A stretch of DNA of 64,000 nt from Typha latifolia (GCA_019914945.1 CM034100.1:9311096-9375095), one strand, 5' to 3'. Numbered from the stretch's first letter, positions 20,057-31,540 are shown. Translations and numbers: made by a program. Notes: generated by a model not told the origin, from the letters alone.

Positions 20057-20978
20057 TGTTAGGTTTTTATTTGTTGGCAATTGTGTACAAAATATTCTAA
20101 GTGTATTTTTTCATGTATATGAGCTTTACACAAGTCTAGAATATCTCTGGTTTGAAGAATTGCAAGATTATTGGAGAAAAGCGATTGAGTTCACACCGCG
20201 TTTACAAACGCGTTCAAACGCGGGTACTGCGTTCACACAGACAAAGAGCCGCGTTCACAAACGCGTTCGAACGCGTGTACTGCGTTCACACAGACCGAGA
20301 GCTGCTTTCACAAATGCGTTCAAACGAAACCTGAAGAATTCAAGCTGTCGCGTTCGAACGCACTCGGGCCCGTTCGAACGCACCTGAGATCAAGTCATGC
20401 CATTCGAACGCACCCGGGCCGCGTTCGAACGCACCAACGAAGTTTGATAAAATTGGACTTTCGTGAGTACGGATAAGACTTGGATTTGGCTCTATCTTGG
20501 AGATCATATATAAGGATTGTGATGCCCTATCTCTAGGGTGGTTGAAGAAGTATTATTGAAGGAGACTTATTGAGGCTACATTGGTTCTTCAACTAACAAG
20601 GTTCCACTCATCATTAAAAAGTTAATCTTTCGTCTTAAGGGTTATCTAGACGAAAGATCAATCTCGAGGGTTACTGAGGTTGGACTTCAATCACGAGAAG
20701 CAATGAATCGTGGGTTCTAGCGAGCGAGACTTAGAAGAACAAAGTCGTTTGGATCGACGGGTTGTTTTGTGAGTCAGTCTTGTAACTGCTACTATTCTAG
20801 TGATTGGTTTTGATCCGAGTTTGGATCCGTGGTTTTTTCCCGTTTGGGTTTTTCCACGTTAAAATCTTGGCGTTCATCTCTGCTTTCGTTCTTAATATTT
20901 CTACGGACTTTTACTTAGGCGAACGAGTGATATCATTGCCTAGTATTTAGATACATACTTGTGTCTAGGGGTTTTTCA
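20057..20978 (+). repeat. Sirevirus 1 3' LTR (922 bp)
   Basis: Same ends as the 5' LTR (TGTTAGG...TTTTTCA) but about 104 bp shorter. It has three 53-bp units over about 20,200-20,335 where the 5' LTR has five. The rest aligns with scattered substitutions. Confidence 0.9.
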
Positions 20979-21619
20979 ATATTCTACAATGAACTCGTTG
21001 GTGAAATCCGGTAGCGCTAAAACAAGCACCGTCGTCATTGCTGCTTTTAGTTTTTCCAAGTTCCAAGGCTGTAGTGGCTTCATCTGTCCACCTAAAAGAG
21101 CACTTCTTCAACAAAGAAGTGAGAGGAGCAGTGATCTTGCCATACCCGGTGATGAAGCGGCGATAATATCCGGTCAGCCCCAAAAATCCTTGCAATCCTA
21201 TGGTGGTAGTAGGAATAGGCCAAGTGGTCATGCATGCTACCTTTTGAGGATCCGCCGTGACACCTTCCGCTGAGATGATGCGGCCTAAATACTCCACTTA
21301 TGATACTCCCCATAGGCACTTGGACTTCTTGATCTTCAACTGGTTTTGCGTCAACAATTTCAGCATATCCTCCAAATGCCGCCAATGCTCCAATTCAGTC
21401 CTGCTATACATCAAAACATGGCCAAAGAATATCAAAATATACCTTTGCAATAGAGGCCAAAATATGTCATTCATGAGCCTTAAAAGGTAGCTGGAGCATT
21501 GGTGACACCAAAAGGCATCACTCGAAATTCATAATGCCCGTCCAGAGTCCGGAATGCAATCTTGTGCACATCCGCCGGGTGAACTCTAATTTGATGATAC
21601 CCGGCCCTCAAGTCAAGCG
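20979..21619 (-). pseudogene. pol: A-family RNase H start and RT, right side of Sirevirus 1
   Basis: Continues the minus-strand pol gene cut at 11,716. The RNase H start (ECDAS region) lies just after the TSD. RT C-terminal sequence is at 20,965-21,297 ([38 protein letters not shown]), and the RT palm is at 21,300-21,600 in a decayed frame. At about 21,619 it switches to LTR-B. Confidence 0.75.
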
Positions 21620-23336
21620 TGTTATACGATTCAGACTTCACCGATATCGACTCGAGCATGGATATACTTTAGGGGTGTCTTTTGTTAGGTATTTATTTGT
21701 TGGCAATTGTGTACAAAATATTCTAAGTGTATTTTTTCATGTATATGAGCTTTACACAAGTCTAGAATATCTCTAGTTTGAAGAATTGCAAGATTATTGG
21801 AGAAAAGCCGTCGAGTTCACACCGCGTCACAAACGCATTCGAACGCGGGTACTGCGTTCACACAGACAGAGAGCCACATTCACAAACGCGTTCAAACGCG
21901 GGTACTGCGTTCACACAGACAGAGAGCCGCGTTCACAAACGCGTTCGAACGTAGGTACTGCGTTCACATAGATAGAGAGCCGCGTTCACAAACGCGTTCG
22001 AATGCAGGTTCTGTGTTCACACAGACCGAGAGCTACGTTCACAAACGCGTTCGAACGCAACCTAAAGAATTCAAGTTGTTGCGTTCGAACGCACTTGGGC
22101 CCATTCGAACGCACCTGAGTTCAAGTCATGCCGTTCGAACGCACTCGGGCCGCGTTCGAACGCACCAACGAAGTTTGATAAAATTGGACTTTCGTGAGTA
22201 CGGATAAGACTTGGATTTGGCTCTATCTTGGAGATCATATATAAGGATTGTGATGCCCTATCTTGAGAGTGGTTGAAGAAGCATTATTGAAGTAGACTTC
22301 TTGAGGCTACATCGGTTCTTCAACTAACAAGGTTCGACTCATCATTAAAAAGTTAATCTTTCGTCTTATGGTTAGACGAAAGATCAATCTCGAGAGTTAC
22401 TGAGGTTGGACTTCAATCACGAGAAGGAGTGAATCATGGGTTCTAGCGAGCAAGACTGAGAAGAACAAAGTTGTTTGGATCGACGGGTTGTTTTGTGAGT
22501 CAGTCTTGTAACTGCTACTATTCTAGTGATTGGTTTTGATCCGAGTTTGGATCTGTGGTTTTTTCCCGTTTGGGTTTTTCTACGTTAAAATCTTGGCGTT
22601 CATCTCTGCTTTCATTCTTAATATTTCTACGGACTTTTACTTAAGCGAACGAGTGATATCATTGCCTAGTATTTAGATACATACTTGTGTCTAGGTTTTT
22701 TTTCATCTTTGTTTCTTGTTTTAGTGTTTAATTCTTAGAAGAATAAGTTTTCTGTATGTCGCGTTCGAACGCGGGTGGAGTGTGTTCGAACGTGCTTGTG
22801 AATGCTTGCAGCAAGTTCGCACATCCAAAGAGTGCGAATTGTGTGTTCGAACATTTTTGTGAACACCTGCATCGTGTTCGCAAATCTAGAGAAGTGCGAA
22901 ATATGTGTGTTCGAACGCGATTGGGTGAAAATATACTATTTAGGGTTATTTTTTAATTGTTTGGTTAGCCTTAAATGTATGGATAGTAACCATGGAGTCA
23001 TTATTGATGAATTAAGTTTTTGCCTTGTCTCCTTCGTCTTCTTCGCTCTCATTCTCTCGATCCTCGGCGATGCCGCTTCTAGCCTCCTTCGACCGGCCAA
23101 TCACCCTAGTCCCTTAGAGGCGGCCCACTCCTCCCCCTATATCTCGACATCCCTACATCTGATTCGCCTGAAACTTGATTTGTTGGAAAGCTCTTTTCTG
23201 GGGCTTTGATCAAAATCTCACATCTATCTGACGACGGTATCGTTCGGGATCTATTTTCAAATTTCCATGCTAGATCCTGTCCAGATCTAAAAATCAGATT
23301 AGATCGTGGCTTGGCCCAAAAGGGCAAATCGTATCA
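21620..23336 (+). repeat. LTR-B copy 3 (5' LTR of B element), split by solo LTR
   Basis: Starts TGTTATACGATTC (a slightly altered TGATACGATTC) and ends AATCGTATCA, followed 3 bp later by a primer binding site. The Sirevirus solo LTR 21,683-22,705 interrupts it in U3. After it come GTTTCTTGTTTTAG, a perfect palindrome at 22,761-22,772 and the LTR leader. Confidence 0.8.
21683..22705 (+). mobile_element. solo Sirevirus LTR with perfect TSD
   Basis: TGTTAGG...TTTTTTCA, 1023 bp, flanked by identical TCTTT at 21,678-21,682 and 22,706-22,710. There is no internal region, so it is a solo LTR formed by LTR-LTR recombination. It carries five tandem units and the TATA-like sequence near 22,238. An uninterrupted relative of the target is at 28,999-29,030. 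Confidence 0.9.
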
Positions 23337-23339
23337 AGC

Positions 23340-23351
23340 TGGTATCAGAGC
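23340..23351 (+). other. primer binding site of B element
   Basis: TGGTATCAGAGC, complementary to initiator tRNA-Met, three bases after the LTR-B end. Confidence 0.85.
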
Positions 23352-23377
23352 CACTGTTTCTCGGACACGTGCTTCCT

Positions 23378-24570
23378 ATGACAACAACCAGAGCCATGGC
23401 TGCTCGGCGAGATGATGAAGAAGAGATTCTCCCAATAGAGGAGGGGGAAACGGTTGCAGAGACTTTCACCCGCGGAATCACCCAATTGAATCGGAATACG
23501 GAAGAACCTAGTGTTCAAGCCGTGTTGGGGTCTCATTTCGAACAAATGGCCATCAACAACCAGATGATGATGGAGTTGATGTGGGAATTACGGGCGACAA
23601 GGAAAGCCATGGCGAATGGGAATGCACTATCGACCCCACGACGCGAGTCCACTCCCATGAACCCGCCGCCAATGGTTCAGAATTTGCAACCACAAGAGCT
23701 GCTACTACCATCACCCTATGGGCAGAGACAAGCAAGGATAGTTCCACCAGGTCCAGTTACAGGTGAGCCCATCCGACGAGCAAACTACTATGGAGATCAC
23801 CTTGGAGATCTAGATCCGTGGGTGGGGCAATACGAATCGGAACTGCGGCGAGTTAATCAAAATCGTAGGAGGGATCATCAACCATTCATGGTGCATCCTC
23901 CTCCAGTTAGGCAAAGACTTGGACATGATCTGGATCAAGACAACGACATCCGTGGGCAAATTGTGCGTCTTGAATTCCCCAAGTTCAAAGGTGGCGATCC
24001 AATCGATTGGTTGTATAGGGCAGAGCAATTCTTCGCATACCAGGGTACGGCGGAAGAATATAAGGTGACGCTTGCGAGCTTCAACCTTGAAGATGCGGAG
24101 CTTCACTAGTTTCAAGCAGCCAATGCTAATAAGGCTATCGAAACTTGGGCTGACTTTTGCACCGATATCACGCGCCGATTTGGAGACTTCGATGCTCTCC
24201 TCTCAAAGATGGTGCAAAAGACCACGATTGGGGCATACCAAGAAGAATTTGATAGGATAAGTAGCTGATGTCAACCCCGATGGACGGATCAACAACTTCG
24301 CAGCACCTTCATCTCCGAGCTTCGGGGAGACATACAAGCCAACGTGAGGGCTTTAAGGCCTAGAACTTTAAAGGAGGCCTTCGAAGATGCGGTGCTCATA
24401 TAAGACAAACATAGGGCCATGAAGTTACACCTAAAATAGAATTGGACAAGCCAAGGAAGCCGCAATTTGGTTCAACCAACCATAGTGGCAGGAAATGTCA
24501 CCGGCATACTAAGAACCATTGCTGCAATGGTGCCTCCTCGAGCACCCCTGAAGCCATCCCAAGATGTGAA
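23378..24570 (+). pseudogene. gag: B-family gag, N-terminal and capsid part
   Basis: ATG at 23,378 begins MTTTRAMAARRDDEEE and is preferred to an upstream GTG inside the LTR end. The frame is open to TAG at 24,107. It includes the Ty3-type Gag segment VRLEFPKFKGGDPIDWLYRA and EQFFAYQG, which matches the retrotrans_gag family. Homology goes on past the stop (AIETWADFCTDITRRFG, LSKMVQKTTIGAYQEEFD), with further stops near 24,268, 24,402 and 24,437. The sequence ends at KPSQDVKL, where an A-family insertion begins. It resumes with the zinc-knuckle part at 27,819. Confidence 0.8.
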
Positions 24571-24653
24571 ATTGGTAAGCTCTAATACTACTTGGAAAGC
24601 TCTGATACCACTTGATAGGCTCTGATACCACTTGATAGGCTCTGATATCAATT
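24571..24653 (-). repeat. tandem primer-site array outside an A-family 3' LTR
   Basis: Four units of about 20 bp (CTCTAATACTA, CTCTGATACCA twice, CTCTGATATCA), each followed by a TTGATAGG-like end. Unlike the other arrays, it lies on the outer side of what should be a 3' LTR, between that LTR and B-family gag. Confidence 0.65.
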
Positions 24654-25510
24654 TGATAAGATTTGGAACCAAAGATAGGCTACGCAACAATTTCGTCAAG
24701 ATCTGGTTATATTATAGGAATCAATCTGCATGACCGTGAGAAAATATTCGTCAAATACTCTAGTATCCAGAAAATTACAAAATAAATTGGATTAGATCCG
24801 TAACTTCCTACTCTACAACTTTTGTATTTATGCCCTTCGCAGATTCGAACTATAGCAGGGACAAAAATATGGAATAACGTGGGTGATGGTGGTGGTGACG
24901 AGTGGAGTGGATGTTACGGTTATGGATGGGTATGGAGATGAACGTGGATTGTGGATGTGGCTAAAGGATGTAGACAAAGGGAATCAAGTGGTCGAGATCC
25001 CAAAGAAGAGGGGTGGCTTGATAGTCGAGGGAGATTAGAGTTAGGAGAAGCCTTGCCAACAGTAGAGGTGGAAGGTTGGTGAAGAGGGAGGTAGGAGAAA
25101 TCTAGAGAGAAGATAAGAGGCAAGAAATCAATATTCTAATTGCATAATGAATTTGGCTGCCATCCACATATATATAGAGGCAAGCTAACAAGTCCTAAAA
25201 CAATCTGAAACCCTAATTTTAGTAGATTCCCGTCGATCATTTTCAACTGCGCCCGATCGCATTCGAACGCTCCAAAACACGTTCTCTGTAAGTGCGAACG
25301 CGATATAGGCGTTCGAACGCGGGCATTCGAACTCGCCCGACCACGTTCGAATGCACAATATGCGTTCTCTCTATTTGCGAACCTAATGTAGGCGTTCACA
25401 AGGGCGTTCGAACGCGACCCCTCCTGCGTTCGAATGCGACCTGCAAGAATTTTATTTTAATAAAAATAAACACCAATTGTAATAAGAAAAGATCCTAACT
25501 AAGTGTATCA
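24654..25510 (-). repeat. LTR-A copy 7 (3' LTR, 857 bp)
   Basis: TGATAAGATTTGG to AAGTGTATCA. The minus-strand TATA run is at about 25,167-25,177, followed by palindromes including a perfect GCGTTCGAACGC at 25,309-25,320. One of the best-kept LTR-A copies. Confidence 0.85.
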
Positions 25511-25545
25511 GCCCACTCTGCTTCCCCCACCTTGACCTCAAGGTC
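25511..25545 (-). other. polypurine tract of nested A element
   Basis: The plus strand reads CTGCTTCCCCCACC, then CTTGACCTCAAGG. The minus-strand purine run abuts the LTR start. Confidence 0.7.
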
Positions 25546-25549
25546 AAAA

Positions 25550-27044
25550 GTCGGGGAAACACTCCAATATATTAGTCTCTAACTCCCATGTCGTCTCATC
25601 GGATGGCTTGCCAAGCCCACTCAACTAGAATTTCCATCTCCAATCTGGTACCATGTCGTTGTTGCCATCTAGCAAATACTCGAACTGGCTCTATGATCTC
25701 TATCTCCTCCAATGGCTCTGATAGAACTGATCCAACAATCTCATAATCTCCAATGCGCTCTCTCAACAATGAAACATGAAAAATAGGATGCACTCTTGAC
25801 CCCTCCGACAACTCCAAACGATATGCAACCAGACCAATACGCTCCAACACCAGAAACGGACCAAAGTAGCGATATGCTAACTTTTGTTTACGCATCAGAC
25901 GTAAGGTCACTTGTCGATATGGTTGCACCCTTACAAACACCCAACTGCTGATGTCAAACTCCTGCTCCCTATGGCTACGATCATAAACTTGCTTCATGCG
26001 GTTTTGAGCAAGTTTAAGATGAGCACGCAACCTCCTCAATGTAGCGTCTCTATCCATCAAAGCTAAGTTCACCTCCGTACGATTTGCAGATGCCACTGGA
26101 TCATAAGCTCGTAACATCGGAGCCGTGCATCCATACACCACCTCAAATGGAGTCATGCCAATGTTGCTATGGTAGGTGGTGTTATAAGACCACTCTGCTA
26201 ACAGTAAGAACTCCAACCATCGTCTCGGCATCTCTCCAACAAAGTACCACAAGTAATGCTCAACGCTTCGATTGACTACCTCGGTTTGGCCGTCCGTCTG
26301 CGGATGGTAGGTAGAACTAAAGTTCAATTGAGTCCCCTGCAATCTGAAAAACTCCGTCCAAAAGTCACTCATAAATACATGATCACGATCCGAGACAATC
26401 GTGTGTGGCATGCCATGTAACCGAGCAACATCTCTAACAAAAATTTTAGCCACCGACTTGGCTAAAAATGAATGTGACAATGCCAAAAAGTGCGCATACT
26501 TGCTTAATCTGTCAAGCACCACAAAGATAGCAGAATAACCACAAACTAGTAGAAGACTCTCTATGAAATCCATAGAAATGTCTTCCCAAACACGGTCTGG
26601 TATAGGTAAAGACAGAAATAATCTAGCCGGTTTTAATATGGTTGCCTTAGCCCTTTGACAGACTTCGTAAGCACGGACAATACTCCTCATATCCTGCCTC
26701 AATCCTGGCCATGTGCAACTCTAAGATATCCTCCTATAAGTCCTTAAGACACCCTCGTGACCGGCCTCTAGAGTATGGTGGAACTACTCCAACAATTTCT
26801 GCCGCAATCCATCATTTGCGGGCACTCAAATGCATCCACGGTCCAGTAGCAACCCGCTTCGATTTTCCAACTCTGGATGGCGCTCCGTATCATCCATCAC
26901 CTCTTGCAATAATCTCAAAATATCTAGGTTAGATGTACATGCATACCTCAGCTAGTCAAGGAAGGAAAAGGTAAGAGATGAATAGGCTGCAAGCTTGGTG
27001 GTATCGGGTTGGCGCGATAGTGCATCTGCCGTTCGATACCAATT
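25550..27044 (-). pseudogene. pol: A-family integrase, best copy
   Basis: A 368-codon open frame (25,596-26,702) covers most of integrase. The DDE triad is intact: Asp45 in ISMDFIES, Asp105 in VSDRDHVF and Glu141 in HPQTDGQTEVVN, 35 residues apart. A GPY/F-like module (YFGPFLVLERIGLVAYRLEL) and the start of a chromodomain (EMEILVEW) follow. One extra base near 25,612 compared with other copies frameshifts the chromodomain. The N-terminal zinc-binding region (26,706-26,950) lies in broken frames, and its CxxC reads YEVC. Integrase inserts the cDNA, and the chromodomain is thought to target it. Confidence 0.85.
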
Positions 27045-27818
27045 TGATAAGATCTGTAACCACAGATAGGCTATGCAATGATTACTTCAAGATCTAGATG
27101 TATTATAGGAATTATTCTGTGTGACCGTGGAAAAATATTTGTCAAATCTTCCTTGTTAGTTATAAAATTATGAAACCAATTGGGTTAGCTTCGCAGATTT
27201 GAACTATGTAGGGACGAAAATACGGAATAACGTGCGTGATGGCGGTGGTGACAGGTGGAGTGGATGTTAGGGTTATGGATGGGTATGGAGATGAAAGTGG
27301 ATTGTGGAGGTGGGTAAAGGATGTAGACGAATGGAACGAAGTGGTCGAGATCCCAAAGAAGAGGGGTGGCTCGACAGTCGAGGGAGATTAGAAGTTAGGA
27401 GAAGTCTTGCCAATGGTAGAGGTGGAAGGTTGGTGAAGAGGGAGGAGGCAGAAGTCTAGAGAGAAGATAAGAGGCAAGAAATCAATAATCCAATTGCATA
27501 ATGAATTTGGCTGTCATCCACATATATATAGAGGCTAGCCAACAAGTCTTAAAATAATCTGAAACCCTAATTATAGAGGATTCCCGTGGATCGTGTTCGA
27601 ACATACCAAAACACATTCTCTGTGAGTGCGAACGTGATACATTCAAACGTAGGCGTTCGAACTTGCCCGACCATGTTCGAACGCACAATATGCGTTATCT
27701 GTATTTGTGAACCTGATGCAGCCATTCGCAAGGGCATTCGAACGTGACCTACAAGAATTTTATTTTAATAAAAGTAAACACCAAATGCAATAAGAAAAGA
27801 TCCTAACTAAGTGTATTA
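27045..27818 (-). repeat. LTR-A copy 8 (5' LTR, 774 bp)
   Basis: TGATAAGATCTG to GTGTATTA, with the terminal CA mutated to TA. A partial primer site (GATACCA) lies just outside at 27,035. There is a deletion in the R/U5 part near 27,195 and a TATA-like run near 27,522-27,530. Confidence 0.75.
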
Positions 27819-28215
27819 GAAGTACACACTTAGAGGTCCGGGATGAGCACTCACACCTGCTCAAGTCGAGGAACGAAGAGCCAAAGGCCTATGCTTTCGT
27901 TGTGATGAGAAGTTTGTACCTGGACATCGCTGCGCTAAACTGATGGCATCGGTGATGCTAATCGACAGATTTGCGGAGGCTGAGGATGAGATTGCAGATG
28001 AAGATGAGGGTGTGGTTGGATAGCAAGGGGGAGTAGCTAAGGAGCGACCTATGGAGAACAAGATGGCCGAGATCTCCCTTCACGCCTATTCCGGGACAGC
28101 CGCACCAAGGACTTTGTGGGTGAACAGTGTAATCAAGACATCAATAGTGAGAATCTTGATTGACACCGGGTCCACCCACAACTTTAATTTTACAAGCCTC
28201 ACATTGACATTTTGG
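27819..28215 (+). pseudogene. B-family Gag zinc knuckle and protease
   Basis: Plus strand: ALTPAQVEERRAKGLCFRCD, then EKFVPGHRC, a CCHC-like knuckle. An acidic spacer follows with a stop near 28,021, then SLHAYSGTAAPRTLWV and the aspartic protease active site ILIDTGSTHNF. It joins B-family gag left of the nested A element. After DTGSTHNF the sequence jumps to the RNase H-integrase linker, so RT and RNase H are deleted. Confidence 0.75.
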
Positions 28216-28968
28216 AGGAATGACCAGAGAGTGCTACTGGATGGAAGTCAACCGCTGTTTGAACGTCCAAACGTAGGAGGCGCAAGGGAGCTCACTTCTT
28301 TCTTGGCACCCACCTTACCTTTCTTCTCAAATCTGCAGAGAGCCAGCGCAGAGCATAATGATCTAGTTTGACTCATGGAGGAGCTGAGAGAGAACCTATC
28401 AAGCCACCCCGAGCTCAAGGAGCGCGATGGGTAAGTACTCGAGCGCGGGCGGATCAATGTACCCAAGAACGAAGAGCTACGGAGACTATTAATAGAACAC
28501 TTTCATGATACTCCTATAGCAGGTCATGAAGGGGTACTACATACCTACAAGAGGCTGGCCCAAAACTGTACATGGACAGCGATGAAGACAGATGTGAAGA
28601 AGTATGTGTGTGAATGTCAAATCTGTCAATGAGTCAAATTGGAGACTCTCAAGCTCAGCGGGCTGCTGCAACCACTACCTATACTGGCGCGTATTTGGGA
28701 GGACATCTCCATGGACTTTATCAAGGGGCTGTCGGAGGTTCGAGGGCAATCGGTGGTGTTCGTTGTGGTGGATAGATTGAGCAAATATGCTCATTTCATA
28801 GCATTGACACACTCATTTTCAGCGAAAAAGGTTGCTGAAATTTTTGTTCGGGAAGTGGCGCGCTTGCAAGGGATGCCTAGGACGATCGTGTTAGATCAGG
28901 ATCACATCTTCATCAACGAGTTTTGGTCCGAGTTCTTCAGATTGCAAGGGACTCAATTCAACCTTAGT
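28216..28968 (+). pseudogene. pol: B-family linker and integrase N-part
   Basis: The linker (FLAPTLPFFSNLQRASAE) matches the B-family sequence at 10,200-10,330. Then the integrase zinc region HFHDTPIAGHEGVLHTYKRL and CECQIC (HHCC), a stop near 28,630, and the core DISMDFIKGL, VVDRLSKYAHFIAL and TIVLDQDHIF. The frame runs into LTR-B at about 28,968 before the catalytic Glu, so the end of integrase is deleted. Confidence 0.8.
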
Positions 28969-29581
28969 TCAGCGATGTCGTCTTGAGCATGGATACACTT
29001 TAGGGGTGTTTTTGTTTCTTGTTTTAGTATTTAATTTTTAAAAGAATAAGTTCTCTATATGTCGCGTTCGAACGCAGGTGGAGTGTGTTCGAACGCACTT
29101 GTGAACGCTTGCATTAGGTTTGCACATCTAGATAGTGCGAATTGTGCGTTCGAATGCCACATTCAAACGTGCCTGCGAATGCCTACATCGCGTTCGCAAA
29201 TCCAGAGAAGTGCAAAATATGTGTGTTCGAACGTGACCAAGTGCGTTCGAACACGGTCGGCGAAAATGTACTATTTATGGTTATTTTTGAATTGTTTGGT
29301 TAGCCTCTAAATATGTGGATGGCAACCATAGAGTCATTATTGATGAATTGAGCTTTTGCCTTGTCTCCTTCGTCTTCTTCGCTCCCGTTCTCTTGATCCC
29401 TAGTGACGCTGCCTCTAGCCTACGTTGACTAGCCAATCACCCTAGTCCCTTAGGGGCGGTGGCCCACTCCTCCCCCTTCTTCTAGTCTATCCAACACTTG
29501 TCCTAACCCTTCCATCATCCATAACCCTTCCACCACCACTTATTCAGCAGTGCCACCCCTGCAAAAAGGGAGATCGTATCA
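28969..29581 (+). repeat. LTR-B copy 4, 3' part of B element
   Basis: Starts within U3 (GAGCATGGATACACTTTAGG) and keeps the uninterrupted TTTAGGGGTGTTTTTGTTTC that the solo Sirevirus LTR breaks in copy 3. Palindromes lie over 29,060-29,260. It ends GAGATCGTATCA at 29,581. It lacks the first bases and an internal part compared with copy 1. Confidence 0.75.
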
Positions 29582-30758
29582 GCTTGTTGAATATAGTCGC
29601 CCCTGCAAGCTCGTCGAGCAACTCCTCTATAACCGGAATGGGATACCAGTAATTGACGGTAATACCATTTAGTGCCCGATAGTTGACACAAAAATGTCAT
29701 GTCCCATCCTTCTTTCGCACCAATAGCACAAGCAATGAGTAAGAGCTATGAATTTGTTGAATAAGGCCTTACTCCAACATCTAGGCTACTATCTTGGAGA
29801 TAACTTTCTTTTGCACATGTGGATACCGATATGGCCTCACATTCGCTGGTGTAGCCCCAGGCACAATCTCTATGCGATGGTCTGTCGTTCTACTTGGTGG
29901 CAACTCCTTTGATTCCTCAAACAGTCCAGCAAATTTGTCTAATAAATTAGATAACTCAATGGTAGTATCTGGACTCATTTGAGGCTCATCTCCTGCTAGT
30001 CCTAACTGAAGAAGATAGGCCAAATCACTCACAAATGGTAGCCCCACCATCGGCTGCATCGCAGAAATCAGCGGAGATCGAATGCCATCAAGCCTGCACA
30101 TCTTTGTTTCCTTGCTTAAATTTCATCCATATGCTCCGGAAATCAAAAGTGACTTGTCCCAAGCTTTGTAATCATTGTGTGCCTAGGACAATGTCCGCTC
30201 CTCACAGTGCCAATCGATATAAGTCCACAATAATGTCGTGTACTTGCACCCATATACTAACCCGGCAACACAAGCTCTCCGCCTTAACCTTTGTGCCGTC
30301 TCCAATAGTAACGTCAAACCCCATGGTCGGTTCAGCATCCAAACCCAATATCCTCACTAACCTCTCGCATAGAAAGTTTTGTGTGCTCCCAGAATCGATG
30401 AGAATATGCACACAATGCTTTCTAACGAGTTCGTATACCCGTAACGTCCTTGGTGCGAAAGTACCCGAATATGGATGCATTGATATTTCAGCTTGGATAT
30501 CTTCCTCCGCGACCTCCTCAACAGCCTCCTCATGGACCTCCTTTGTACACTCTCCATCATCAACAAGCTCATCATCCTCCTCCAGACCATTGATGACCAT
30601 CATACTCCCGATCGGTTTGGAACACCGATGACTTGGGGTGAAACGTTCATCGCATCGAAACCAAAGGCCCTTTGCTCTTCGCTCCTCCACCTGGGCAGGC
30701 GTGAGAGTTTGAACGGGAGGTCTAGTGTCTTCTCTAACATCGGAAGAAGGTCTCATGC
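29582..30758 (-). pseudogene. A-family Gag C-part, protease and RT N-part
   Basis: On the minus strand 30,202-30,756 encodes LTPAQVEERRAKGLWFRCD, where the first Cys of the knuckle is Trp. A long acidic spacer (GLEEDDELVDDGE) and the protease motif ILIDSGSTQNF follow. 29,781-30,101 carries the protease-RT linker (LPPSRTTDHRIEIVPG) and the RT start (ANVRPYRYPHVQKK). 29,582-29,780 is RT with stops. The left end joins LTR-B exactly at its terminal CA. Confidence 0.8.
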
Positions 30759-31540
30759 TATGGGACGTCCTCTTTGCATTAATACAGCTCCTATGCTAAC
30801 ACCCGACGCATCACATTCCACAATGAACTCTTTAGTGAAGTCTGGTAGCGCTAGAACGAGTGCCGTCGTCATTGCTGCTTTAAGTTTTTCGTCCATCTAA
30901 AAGAGTCCTTCTTCAACAAAGAAGTGAGAGAAGCAATGATCATGCCATATCCGGCGATGAAGTTTGATAATATCCGGTCAGCCCCAAAAATCCTCTCAAT
31001 CCGGTGGTAGTAGTAGGAATAGGCCAAGCGGTCATACATGCAACCTTTTGAGGATCCGCCACTACACCATTTGCTGAAATGATGTTGCCTAAATACTCCA
31101 CTTGTGGTACTCCCCATAGGCACTTGTACTTTTTGATCTTCAATTGATTTTGCTTCAACAAATTCAGCACATCCTCCAAATGCCATAAATTCTCCAATTC
31201 AATCCTGCTATACACTAAAATGTCATCAAAAAATACCAAGACATACCTTCGCAAGAAAGGGTGAAATATATCATTCATGAGGCCTTGAAAGGTAGCTGGA
31301 GCATTGGTGAGACCAAAAGGCATCACCCAGAACTCGTAATGCCTATCTGGAGTCCGAAGTGTAGTTTTGTGCACATCTGTCGGGTGAACTCTAATTTGAT
31401 GATACCCAGCCCTCAAGTCAATCTTGCTGAATATAGTCGCCCCTGCAAGCACGTCCTTCACCATCTCCAAAGGGATCAACCTCATCCTCAAAGTGTCAAT
31501 CCTCCTCATCAATGAAGCACACCGGTGCTGCACACCTCTC
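30759..31540 (-). pseudogene. pol: A-family RNase H start, RT and Gag scrap
   Basis: The open frame at 30,940-31,584 contains RT palm motifs: [50 protein letters not shown] and EYLGNIISANGVV. RNase H remnants are at 30,759-30,900. At the right, about 31,470-31,540 encodes a short Gag piece, joined to RT by deletion. Confidence 0.8.

Larger units (their letters stand above)
11717..20978 (+). mobile_element. Sirevirus-like Ty1/copia retrotransposon, copy 1
   Basis: A 9.26-kb plus-strand element: 5' LTR 11,717-12,742, primer site 12,745-12,756, gag with two zinc knuckles, protease, integrase, RT and RNase H (Ty1/copia order), a roughly 1-kb spacer, a third ORF, several purine tracts, and 3' LTR 20,057-20,978. 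The TGTTAGG LTR start, the AAAGGGGGAGAT tract, repeated purine tracts before the 3' LTR and a post-pol ORF are features I associate with the plant Sirevirus lineage. The coding region has many stops and two sizeable deletions compared with copy 2, so it is not autonomous. Confidence 0.9.
24654..27818 (-). mobile_element. A-family element nested in B-family gag
   Basis: Minus strand: 5' LTR 27,045-27,818, internal region 25,511-27,044 holding only integrase with a trace of RNase H, and 3' LTR 24,654-25,510. B-family gag lies on both sides (KPSQDVKL before, the ALTPAQVEERRAKG zinc-knuckle region after). I find no matching TSD, and the primer-site array at 24,571-24,653 is an unexplained extension. 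Confidence 0.65.
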
